DNA from: a virus
IMG/VR virus record: IMGVR_UViG_3300024520_000190
Span: 1 to 39,772 of that record
Direction: 5' to 3' (one strand)
DNA: 39,772 nucleotides
Of this stretch, positions 31,711 through 38,523 are shown piece after piece. Each line of letters starts with the position of its first letter. The stretch's first letter is position 1. Below the pieces are notes generated by a model. The model did no database searches. It was not told the origin of the DNA and saw only the letters and a program-made list of their open reading frames with translations. The position numbers and the translations under genes are program-made.

Positions 31711-32619
31711 ATGACATTCATACCATACCAACACGTAGAGAAATATGGCTCAGATGAAACTGAAGGGATAACCGATGGAGTAGTTTACGCCTTCCCTAAA
31801 ATTGACGGTACTTGCTCAAGCGTATGGATGGACCACAGTAATATACTCCATGCGGCCTCTCGCAAGAGGGAGCTAACTATCCAAAACGATAATGCGGGTT
31901 TCATGGCCTGGGCTCAGCATCACGATGGTATATTGAGGTTACTCAGGGCTAGGAAGAATATTATACTATTCGGTGAATGGTTAGTGCCACATTCGCTCAA
32001 GACTTACCGTGAGGATGCTTGGCGGAAGTTTTATGTGTTTGATGTCTACGATACCAACACAAATAGGTACATGCACTATTACGCATATCAGCCTGTGATG
32101 GAATACCATGGCATTGATTATATAAACCCCCTCTATCGGTTAGAAAGCCCATCTGATGAACAGATATACTATGTCATGAGTAAGAATAACTACCTCATAG
32201 AGGACGGCACGGGGGTTGGCGAGGGTATTGTACTAAAGAATTACAGCTATAATAACAAATACGGCAGGAGAACCTGGGCTAAGGTGATCACTAACGAGTT
32301 CAAAGCTAAGCACATTAAAGAGATGGGGCCGCCAGTAATAAAGGGCGAGACTCTCGTAGAGGATAAAATAGTTGAGTTGTTCTGCACTCCATCTTTCATT
32401 GAGAAAGAATATTCCAAGATCAAATTGGAATTATCCAATAATAATGAACCCTGGACATCTAGGCAGATCCCTAAATTATTGGGCGTAGTCTGGCATGAGC
32501 TAATAAATGAGCAAGCATGGAACATGGTTAAGAAACTAAAAAACCCGGTTATCGACTACAAAGTTTTAATTAGAAAGGTAACTATTAAAATCAAACAAAC
32601 ATTACCAGAGGTATTTTGA
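31711..32619 (+). CDS. RNA ligase (PF09414-type)
   Basis: A 302-residue ATP-dependent RNA ligase. Motif I is Lys30 in PKIDGT, motif III has Glu89 in ILFGEWL, motif IIIa is KFYVFDVYD (106-114), motif IV is EGIVLK (171-176) and motif V WAKV (189-192). The C-terminal 100 residues are an unassigned helical domain. Family members repair nicked RNA such as tRNAs cut by host defence nucleases. It starts 17 bases after the tRNA-like element, following the ACAAAAGGATAAAATG leader, which makes a functional link plausible. Confidence 0.9.
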   Translation: MTFIPYQHVEKYGSDETEGITDGVVYAFPKIDGTCSSVWMDHSNILHAASRKRELTIQNDNAGFMAWAQHHDGILRLLRARKNIILFGEWLVPHSLKTYREDAWRKFYVFDVYDTNTNRYMHYYAYQPVMEYHGIDYINPLYRLESPSDEQIYYVMSKNNYLIEDGTGVGEGIVLKNYSYNNKYGRRTWAKVITNEFKAKHIKEMGPPVIKGETLVEDKIVELFCTPSFIEKEYSKIKLELSNNNEPWTSRQIPKLLGVVWHELINEQAWNMVKKLKNPVIDYKVLIRKVTIKIKQTLPEVF

Positions 32620-32846
32620 TGGCAGTTAAAAGATATACGGGATGGCCATTAGATGAGATCTACACAGATTGGATGTCAGAAGACTACTGTATAGATTGGC
32701 TGTTTACTAATGTTGATATGAAGTTCTTCAAAGACTTAGTCGCAGCTAAAACCGAGCAGAAATGGAAAGAAGCCATAAGGGGCTATTACGGGCCAGGTAA
32801 CCTGACTAAACCTCCTGCATTTGGCAGGTCATATTCTAACCATTAA
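32619..32846 (+). CDS. Hypothetical protein
   Basis: A 75-residue protein starting at the ATG at 32619, which shares its first base with the RNA ligase stop; a TTG one codon earlier is less likely. It is rich in Trp and Tyr (YTGWPLDEIYTDWMSEDYCIDWLF). Part of the accessory run, no family recognised. Confidence 0.55.
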   Translation: MAVKRYTGWPLDEIYTDWMSEDYCIDWLFTNVDMKFFKDLVAAKTEQKWKEAIRGYYGPGNLTKPPAFGRSYSNH

Positions 32847-32861
32847 AATAAAGGAGCTTAG

Positions 32862-33068
32862 ATGACCAAAAAAATCAAAATAAAATCATACGATGCTAAA
32901 ATGCTAATTCAGAATATGATTAGCGAATGGAGGCGGCTAAAGAAGATCGTCAATAAAGAACCGGAGAAATACTCATTTAAGCACGATGACTGGCGAGTAG
33001 TCAGAGACCTATGGATGCAAATTGATAGATTCCTAGACCAAATCGGTATAAAACTAAAGGAGAACTAA
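32862..33068 (+). CDS. Small basic hypothetical protein
   Basis: A 68-residue protein, rich in Lys, Ile and Trp and probably helical throughout. It has a good ribosome site AAGGAGCTTAG. Nothing similar was recognised. It is directly followed by a 24-residue membrane frame. Confidence 0.6.
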   Translation: MTKKIKIKSYDAKMLIQNMISEWRRLKKIVNKEPEKYSFKHDDWRVVRDLWMQIDRFLDQIGIKLKEN

Positions 33069-33143
33069 ATGATCAACAACATATTTTACTTCGCCATTGC
33101 GGCCTCACTAGGGGCTTACTTAGGATGGTTAACTTGGGTGTAA
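33069..33143 (+). CDS. Possible 24-residue membrane peptide
   Basis: An ATG directly after the previous TAA opens a 24-residue frame with one hydrophobic helix (IFYFAIAASLGAYLGWL). The ribosome site AAGGAGA is within the end of the preceding gene. It overlaps the next gene's candidate start by 19 bases. Coupling and ribosome site support translation; size demands caution. Confidence 0.45.
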   Translation: MINNIFYFAIAASLGAYLGWLTWV

Positions 33144-33316
33144 CCGACTGGGAGATGCTACTTGATAGAATAGATGACATGACTATAAAGGAGGTGATAG
33201 CGCACAGCATCATGGAGCTATCTATCCATAGAGCGGAGTCAGACAGCGAAATATTGAAGGCGCTGTACCATATAGAATGTGAACTAAACATTATTAAAAA
33301 GAAGGTAAAAGAATGA
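33125..33316 (+). CDS. Small helical hypothetical protein
   Basis: A 63-residue protein with acidic helices and a C-terminal basic end (LNIIKKKVKE). The start at 33125 is uncertain since a better ribosome site is not obvious. Its stop overlaps the epimerase ATG (33313-33316), which supports expression. No family recognised. Confidence 0.5.
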   Translation: MVNLGVTDWEMLLDRIDDMTIKEVIAHSIMELSIHRAESDSEILKALYHIECELNIIKKKVKE

Positions 33317-34293
33317 AAATAGTAGTATTTGGCGGCGCAGGGTTCATCGGGACTAACTTTTGCCTGTCAGCACTGGATCAAGGTCATAAACTTATATGCG
33401 TTGATGACCTGTCAAGACCTGGATCAGAGGACAACCTAGAAAAGATAGAAAGGAACGCGCACGCGCAACAGTTTGAGTTCAAGCAGCTGAACATAGCTAT
33501 TGACGGCATAGAAATCAATGAAATGATGTCCAGGAACCGTGACGTTGAGCTGGTGCTAAACCTGGCGGCCCAGGTAGCTGTGACACTGTCCATTGTCAGC
33601 CCGATGAACGACTTTGAGACAAATGTGCGGGGTAACTTCAACATACTGGAGTCCCTCAGGCTGAACAGGTATAAAGGCAAGTATATTTTTGCGTCTACTA
33701 ATAAAGTTTACGGCTGTAGCCCTATTGTGGGAGTTAACGGGGTTAGTGAGTCCAGCCCGTTACAGTTTGCCACTCCTTACGGATGCTCCAAGGGTGCCGC
33801 TGATCAGTATACCCTGGATTACGCCAAGACTTTTGGCCTTAACACCACTGTTCTCAGACAATCCTGTATTTATGGGGAGCATCAACATGGGATTGAAGAC
33901 CAGGGTTGGTTTGCTCACTTTGCGATTAAAGCCTGGAGGGATGAGCCTATAACAATTTATGGTGATGGTAAACAAGTGAGGGATCTACTTTATGTAGAGG
34001 ACTTAGTTGACCTTTATTGGCGCGTGGCATCCTCTGAGAGCACGAACGGTCAAGCGTATAATGTAGGGGGAGGACTTTATAATGTAATGGATTTAAACGG
34101 CTGTGTGAGCATGTTAAACGACATATTACATAAGAACACTCCGATAAAATACTCAGAAGTCAGAAATGGAGACCAGCCTATTTTCATTTCCGATAACTCC
34201 AAAATCATTGAGGCCACTGGCTGGAGACCAACGACCTCAATAATTAGAGGTTTCAGGCTCATGTACGACTGGATAGTACACAACCTGGACTAA
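33313..34293 (+). CDS. NAD-dependent sugar-nucleotide epimerase, paratose 2-epimerase-like
   Basis: A 326-residue extended short-chain dehydrogenase. The Rossmann motif is GGAGFIG (7-13), and the catalytic pair Tyr156-x3-Lys160 is in TPYGCSKGA, preceded by STNKVYG (128-134). RQSCIYG, EDQGWFAHF and ITIYGDGKQVRDLLYVEDLVDLY match the CDP-paratose/tyvelose 2-epimerase group. It would supply a modified sugar nucleotide, possibly for the glycosyltransferases at the left end; substrate is inferred. It is the last gene of the + block and meets the - strand block with a four-base overlap. Confidence 0.88.
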   Translation: MKIVVFGGAGFIGTNFCLSALDQGHKLICVDDLSRPGSEDNLEKIERNAHAQQFEFKQLNIAIDGIEINEMMSRNRDVELVLNLAAQVAVTLSIVSPMNDFETNVRGNFNILESLRLNRYKGKYIFASTNKVYGCSPIVGVNGVSESSPLQFATPYGCSKGAADQYTLDYAKTFGLNTTVLRQSCIYGEHQHGIEDQGWFAHFAIKAWRDEPITIYGDGKQVRDLLYVEDLVDLYWRVASSESTNGQAYNVGGGLYNVMDLNGCVSMLNDILHKNTPIKYSEVRNGDQPIFISDNSKIIEATGWRPTTSIIRGFRLMYDWIVHNLD

Positions 34294-34559
34294 TAAATTT
34301 CCTCAGTTTGGCCATTAACCAAGGCCTTGGCGCCTTGGCAATTCCTTCGCATACGGTAAACGATCTTTCTCTGAACTCGAATGAATTTGGGTTCACACCC
34401 AAATTTTAAGAATCCTGGTACCTCACTAGGTACCAGTTTAAACTTGCTGTATAGACCAGTGGGTATTGGTCGCATTTCGCTATCGTGCGCGTCGTTCCAC
34501 ACGCGTTTAACATACGACTCTTTGTCCGCTGGTATTAGTATATTATAGTAGTTAATCAT
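34290..34559 (-). CDS. Hypothetical protein
   Basis: An 89-residue basic protein with many Arg and Lys and a central PTGLYSKFKLVPSE part. It starts after the AACAAAAGGTTAAG leader shared by this block and is its last gene. The stop lies within the epimerase stop on the opposite strand. No family recognised. Confidence 0.6.
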   Translation of the reverse strand: MINYYNILIPADKESYVKRVWNDAHDSEMRPIPTGLYSKFKLVPSEVPGFLKFGCEPKFIRVQRKIVYRMRRNCQGAKALVNGQTEEIY

Positions 34560-34560
34560 C

Positions 34561-34743
34561 TTAACCTTTTGTTAGTTTGTTAATTGTCAATTCGAGAAAC
34601 TCTTCAAATTCTTCTTGTTTAGAATCTGCTTTTTCATGATCTGACCGCGTTTGACAGTTTGCGGCATCAATATCGGCATGTATCATTTGCCTATGTTTTT
34701 GTAGAAGTTCGTACAAAACATCCGAGATATATAAGTTTTCCAT
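34561..34743 (-). CDS. Small helical acidic hypothetical protein
   Basis: A 60-residue protein rich in Glu, Asp and Lys, almost wholly helical. It starts after the CAAAGGGTAAAG leader. No motif recognised. The spacing of a single base to the next gene indicates a tight operon. Confidence 0.55.
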   Translation of the reverse strand: MENLYISDVLYELLQKHRQMIHADIDAANCQTRSDHEKADSKQEEFEEFLELTINKLTKG

Positions 34744-34783
34744 CTTTACCCTTTGATTGTGCGCCCTTTCGAGCGCTGTTTAA

Positions 34784-34969
34784 TTAAACTGGGTACATCC
34801 CAGTTAAAATATTTCTTAACCTTGAAAGATCCAAGATTTTATTTTGAAGTTTTCCAACTTCTTCAGGATTCTTTTCTTCATCTGTGTAATAACAGATACA
34901 GGCAGTAGCAGACAAGATATCACTTTCGATCTTGTCGACCATTTTTGCTTCTAAAGTTTTGTACTCCAT
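34784..34969 (-). CDS. Small hypothetical protein with Cys pair
   Basis: A 61-residue helical protein with a Cys-Ile-Cys pair (ATACICYYTDEE). It starts after the ACAAAAGGATAAAATG leader, which is nearly identical to the one before RNA ligase. No family recognised. Confidence 0.55.
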   Translation of the reverse strand: MEYKTLEAKMVDKIESDILSATACICYYTDEEKNPEEVGKLQNKILDLSRLRNILTGMYPV

Positions 34970-34989
34970 TTTATCCTTTTGTTAATTGT

Positions 34990-35241
34990 TTAATAAATAA
35001 CTATTCCAGTTCCCATGCTATCAACCTGGAAATCTGTGCTATTAAAAAGCTCGTTTCCGAGGCTATCGGTAAACATAGGCGCTCTAATTATCACAGCGCC
35101 TAAAACGTCACCCATGCTAGCATTTGTGCTTATGGCATGGGTTTCATTTCCAAACATACCACGACCGGAATAATCTGGAATTATTTCAGTTTCAAAATCG
35201 ATTAATGAGGCGTGTAGTATTTCGGCTAATTCTTTTTCCAT
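34990..35241 (-). CDS. Small phage protein with PDYSGRGMFG motif, copy 2
   Basis: An 83-residue protein, started at the ATG at 35241 because AAAAGGGTAAA precedes it and because its N-terminus then aligns with the paralogue at 21798-22037. An upstream in-frame start (35268) is weaker. Shared parts are DYSGRGMFGNETHA and the end SMGTGIVIY. Two copies in different transcription blocks suggest either different timing or a different partner. Function unknown. Confidence 0.7.
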   Translation of the reverse strand: MEKELAEILHASLIDFETEIIPDYSGRGMFGNETHAISTNASMGDVLGAVIIRAPMFTDSLGNELFNSTDFQVDSMGTGIVIY

Positions 35242-35258
35242 TTTACCCTTTTGATTGA

Positions 35259-35441
35259 TTATTTGCATAAATCAGAGATGGTTTTTATCTTAAGCTCTTG
35301 AAAATAATTAGCGGCTTTCAAAGAGAGTAAACATTCCTCCCTGGTGGCATCGTCTTCAAACGACACCAACTCTCTAAAAATCATATCTTTTTGAGCTGAT
35401 AATAAATTGTCTATCAGCTCGGAAACTTCGTTGTTTTTCAT
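35259..35441 (-). CDS. Small helical hypothetical protein
   Basis: A 60-residue helical, acidic protein (SELIDNLLSAQKDMIFRELVSFEDDATREECLL). It begins in an ATGA overlap with the upstream gene. No family recognised. Confidence 0.55.
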   Translation of the reverse strand: MKNNEVSELIDNLLSAQKDMIFRELVSFEDDATREECLLSLKAANYFQELKIKTISDLCK

Positions 35442-35725
35442 TGTTCAATCCTGAACATCGGGAAGCCTTGTCCATCTTTAGCTGAAAGTAGGATATCAAA
35501 GTTAACATCTAATAACCCTTGGTCATTCATGAAGGCCAGGTTTTCGAAAATTTCCCTATTATTTTCAGAATGTATATTTAAGATTGATTTTAGCACCTTA
35601 TATCCAAACTTTTTGGTTGGCGCTATTACATCCTTTTCTGTGTATTCTGAACCAACTGCCTGAGCCAAAACTCGCATTTTCGTACAAGATAGATTTCCTG
35701 AAATTGTGATATCTGAAAGTTTCAT
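35438..35725 (-). CDS. First gene of the P2-driven block, hypothetical
   Basis: A 95-residue mixed alpha/beta protein. AGGGAGTAGGCAAA precedes the ATG, and promoter P2 lies 34-90 bases upstream. Proteins first behind strong early promoters in phages often attack host functions, which is an inference. No family recognised. Confidence 0.6.
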   Translation of the reverse strand: MKLSDITISGNLSCTKMRVLAQAVGSEYTEKDVIAPTKKFGYKVLKSILNIHSENNREIFENLAFMNDQGLLDVNFDILLSAKDGQGFPMFRIEQ

Positions 35726-35758
35726 TTTGCCTACTCCCTAAAAAGTTAAAAGTTAAAA

Positions 35759-35815
35759 GGTAATTGTTAATTGTAACGTGCCGTATTATCACCACGTCCA
35801 CCCGTACTCTGTCAA
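35759..35815 (-). promoter_or_regulatory. Promoter/operator P2
   Basis: On the - strand the stretch begins TTGACA (35815-35810) and has a candidate -10 of GATAAT or TAATAC after 19-21 bases. It is 46/57 identical to P1 (30111-30167). Immediately upstream on the - strand is an AT-rich segment including a 20-bp palindrome (35826-35845) that could serve as an UP element or operator. It drives the gene at 35725. Confidence 0.75.
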
Positions 35816-35825
35816 CACCCTTTTT

Positions 35826-35845
35826 AATTTATTTTAAAATAAATT
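35826..35845. promoter_or_regulatory. AT-rich perfect palindrome
   Basis: A 20-bp perfect palindrome (AATTTATTTT/AAAATAAATT) lies 11 bases upstream of the P2 -35 box. It may be an UP element, a DNA unwinding element or an operator. Confidence 0.55.
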
Positions 35846-35921
35846 TCAGGCAATAACCGTGCCAAGCCAGCACAGCCAGAAACACCTCAAAAACGGGCCA
35901 CAATTGAAAAAGTGCCTTTCC

Positions 35922-35991
35922 AATGCTAGTGGTCATATGGGTGCCTAGTTTTGAGTCCTGTGATTTTTTACAATCCTCGAACCGTTTTGAC
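35922..35991. repeat. 70-bp two-block element, copy B
   Basis: Block 1 is 35922-35938, block 2 is 35956-35991, each identical to copy A, separated by a 17-base spacer of unrelated sequence. The flanks differ from copy A, so this is not a simple recent segmental duplication. Confidence 0.85.
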
Positions 35992-36158
35992 GGCAAATAT
36001 GCGTTTTGGCCTAAATTAAAACGTAATGTTAAGAGCTAAAGTTAAGTTAACCTATATACGACATCAAAAACGCCTTACAATTAAAAACTAGAATCCGGCT
36101 GGCCACAGTGGCTAATTCCTGAAAATAGAACAGACTTTTAAAAATAAGTGTGGTGTTT

Positions 36159-36191
36159 TTGACACAGTTATGTTAATGTGCACGCTATATT
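36159..36191 (+). promoter_or_regulatory. Possible late promoter before portal
   Basis: TTGACA at 36159-36164 is followed 21 bases later by TATATT (36186-36191), 22 bases before the portal ATG. The spacing is longer than the usual 17, as in P1 and P2. It sits within one of the iteron-like GTTTTTGACA motifs. Weak evidence on its own. Confidence 0.4.
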
Positions 36192-36213
36192 TCAACCCTG
36201 AAAAAAGCGAGAT

Positions 36214-38523
36214 ATGATACAAGCACTGAGAAAAGCTTTCAAATTAGACACGCCGATAAAAGCACCCGCTGAAACTGAGAAGGCGTGGTCTAACTATTCA
36301 TTTTTTGCTAACAATACAAACTTCGAGCAGTACAACCCCGATCAGTTAGTAGCTAGAAAGGGAGCAGAGGTTTACTCCAAGATGCTAGACGACTCACAAG
36401 TAAAGAGCGCGTTTCAGCTAGTCCTAGACATAGTAGTCAGCAGGGAATTCAGATTTATTCCAGCCGACGACTCACCAGTTCAAGAAGAAATAATTGAATT
36501 CTATAATTACAACCTAGAGAAATTTCTTAAAGGAACTTTCCTACAGGCAATGCGCGGCATACTCATGGCCAAGGCATATGGGTATTCTGTCACAGAAAAG
36601 ATCTATGAAGCGACCACCATCAACGGAAAGCCCGTATGGATGGTTAGAGCGCTTAAACTCAGGGCATGGGATAGTTTTACGTTTGAACATGACGTATTCG
36701 GCAACCTGAAAACCCTGGTGCAGTGGCAGAATGGGGTCAAAAAGAAGCTAGATCCTAGTAAATTTATTGTGTTCGTTGCAAATGCTGAGCTAGACCCTAT
36801 ATGGGGAAGGTCCGATTTTAAAGCAGCCTACAGACCTTACTGGGAAAAGCAGATCGGCCTAAATTTCTGGAACATATATCTTGAAAGGCTAGCTGGTGGA
36901 TTCATGGTTGCTAAACCTACCACAGAAGGGCGTGCGCTGAGTGCTAAGGAGAAAGTAGACTTTGAGAATACCCTTCGAAACGTAACAAAACAGACAGCAA
37001 TGCGGCTACCATTCGGATGGGACCTAGAAGTCACTCACGGACAGAACACAGACGCATTTGAAAAATTCTCAATTCACAAGGACAAACAGATAGCTAAGGC
37101 GCTGCTAGTCCCCAACCTATTAGGATTCTCTGAGACAGGGCAAACCGGGAGCTTTGCGCAATCCAAAACACAGTTAGAAATGTTTCTGAACATCATCAAT
37201 TTTGATGGTGACTTGCTAGCAGACACTTTAAACGAGTGCTTATTTAAAGAGCTGGCGGTATGGAACTTCGGAGTTGAAGACCACCCACGAATGAAATTTG
37301 AGAAGTTCACTACAGAACAGAAATCAGCGATTGCTGAGGCCTGGTCAGACGCGGTCCAGAAGGGAACAGTAGTCAACACTTTTCAGGATGAGCAGAGAAC
37401 TAGGAGCCTGTTAACGTATGATGAGAGGGAACAGTCAGAGGAAGCTGAGCAAACTACTAATAACTCAATAAAAAAGAGTTTCGCGGACGCTTCCTCTGTA
37501 CCTATGCGTGTTCCCATCAAGCGAATCAATGACTTGATGGATGATGACGAGGAACAGTTTATAAGTGACCTGAGCAAACATACAGACAGATACTTTAGTT
37601 TTATCAGAAGCACAGTTGAAGAGATTGTGAGCAACACACGCAAAAAAGGGCTTGAAACGGCTGAGGAATCCGAACTGGATAAGTTGAATAGAGCAATACC
37701 AAAAAGGACACAAGACGCAATGGTCAGAGATATAAAGGCCAATTTGCGTAACATTTACAACGATTCGAGGGACGTTGCAGAGGACGAATTAAAAGTAAGC
37801 CTCGAAGGTGCGCCCGCTGACATAAAGAAGGGCATCCGGTTGACCAATAAACGGGCTATCATTGGCGACTGGTCAGTTGCAGACTTTGTAGAAGGTCTAA
37901 GGCCTACAGATTTACCACTGGCGACTATACAGGCAGGATTCACCATATCTGGCAATATATCTGATACCATGATTGAAAAGGCCCGTAGAATAATCATGAG
38001 CGGCATATCAAACGACTGGAGTCAGACCAAAATTATTGATGAGCTTAGACTAGTGCTCCCAGACCTAATAGGCAAGATAACAATTGATCCTGAGACGGGT
38101 CAAGTGGGCGTAGACGATAAGACAGAGCGCAGACGGATTGAGACAATTGTCAGGACGAACATGATCGACTTTTGGAATCAAGCAGCGCTGGCAACCTACA
38201 CAAATCCTAATTTACAGGGCTGGGTAAAAGGGCTGGAGTACAATGCAATCCTAGACAGTCGAACAACACCATTTTGTAGGAAGTATGACGGGTTTAAGGC
38301 GTCGATTAAGAGTCCGGTATGGTCTGACATACGGCCGCCCAACCATTTCAACTGTAGGTCCATATTGACACCCGCAACGCTAGATGATGCTTTTACAGCA
38401 AACAAAAAACTAAAGAGAGAAGCTGACCCAGACAGCCCAGGCAAACAAAGACTGGTTCAACCGTCTGCTGGCTTCGGAACAGTGGACGCTAAGAAGGAAA
38501 AAACACTAGGTAGAGGTCTATAA
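36214..38523 (+). CDS. Portal fused to Mu-F-like head protein
   Basis: A 769-residue protein. Residues 1-410 are a DUF935-type (Mu gp29-like) portal: VLDIVVSREFRFIPA, GYSVTEKIYE, FIVFVANAELDPIWGRSDFKAAYRPYWEKQ, LLGFSETGQTGSFAQSK. Residues 440-560 are a charged helical linker. Residues about 560-750 are a Mu-F-like domain with RIETIVRTNMIDFWNQAAL, YNAILDSRTTPFCRKYDG and RPPNHFNCRS. In Mu these are separate proteins. It is preceded by GAAAAAAGCGAG and region B, and starts the late block. Confidence 0.92.
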   Translation: MIQALRKAFKLDTPIKAPAETEKAWSNYSFFANNTNFEQYNPDQLVARKGAEVYSKMLDDSQVKSAFQLVLDIVVSREFRFIPADDSPVQEEIIEFYNYNLEKFLKGTFLQAMRGILMAKAYGYSVTEKIYEATTINGKPVWMVRALKLRAWDSFTFEHDVFGNLKTLVQWQNGVKKKLDPSKFIVFVANAELDPIWGRSDFKAAYRPYWEKQIGLNFWNIYLERLAGGFMVAKPTTEGRALSAKEKVDFENTLRNVTKQTAMRLPFGWDLEVTHGQNTDAFEKFSIHKDKQIAKALLVPNLLGFSETGQTGSFAQSKTQLEMFLNIINFDGDLLADTLNECLFKELAVWNFGVEDHPRMKFEKFTTEQKSAIAEAWSDAVQKGTVVNTFQDEQRTRSLLTYDEREQSEEAEQTTNNSIKKSFADASSVPMRVPIKRINDLMDDDEEQFISDLSKHTDRYFSFIRSTVEEIVSNTRKKGLETAEESELDKLNRAIPKRTQDAMVRDIKANLRNIYNDSRDVAEDELKVSLEGAPADIKKGIRLTNKRAIIGDWSVADFVEGLRPTDLPLATIQAGFTISGNISDTMIEKARRIIMSGISNDWSQTKIIDELRLVLPDLIGKITIDPETGQVGVDDKTERRRIETIVRTNMIDFWNQAALATYTNPNLQGWVKGLEYNAILDSRTTPFCRKYDGFKASIKSPVWSDIRPPNHFNCRSILTPATLDDAFTANKKLKREADPDSPGKQRLVQPSAGFGTVDAKKEKTLGRGL

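Larger units (their letters stand above)
35726..36213. promoter_or_regulatory. Non-coding regulatory region B
   Basis: This 488-base gap between the divergent blocks has no credible gene. It contains P2, the 20-bp palindrome, copy B of the 70-bp element (35922-35991) and motifs like CCGTTTTTGAC on both strands: 35887-35896 (-), 35982-35991 (+), 36001-36010 (+), 36064-36074 (-) and 36155-36164 (+). It likely includes the late promoter for the head block. Confidence 0.7.
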
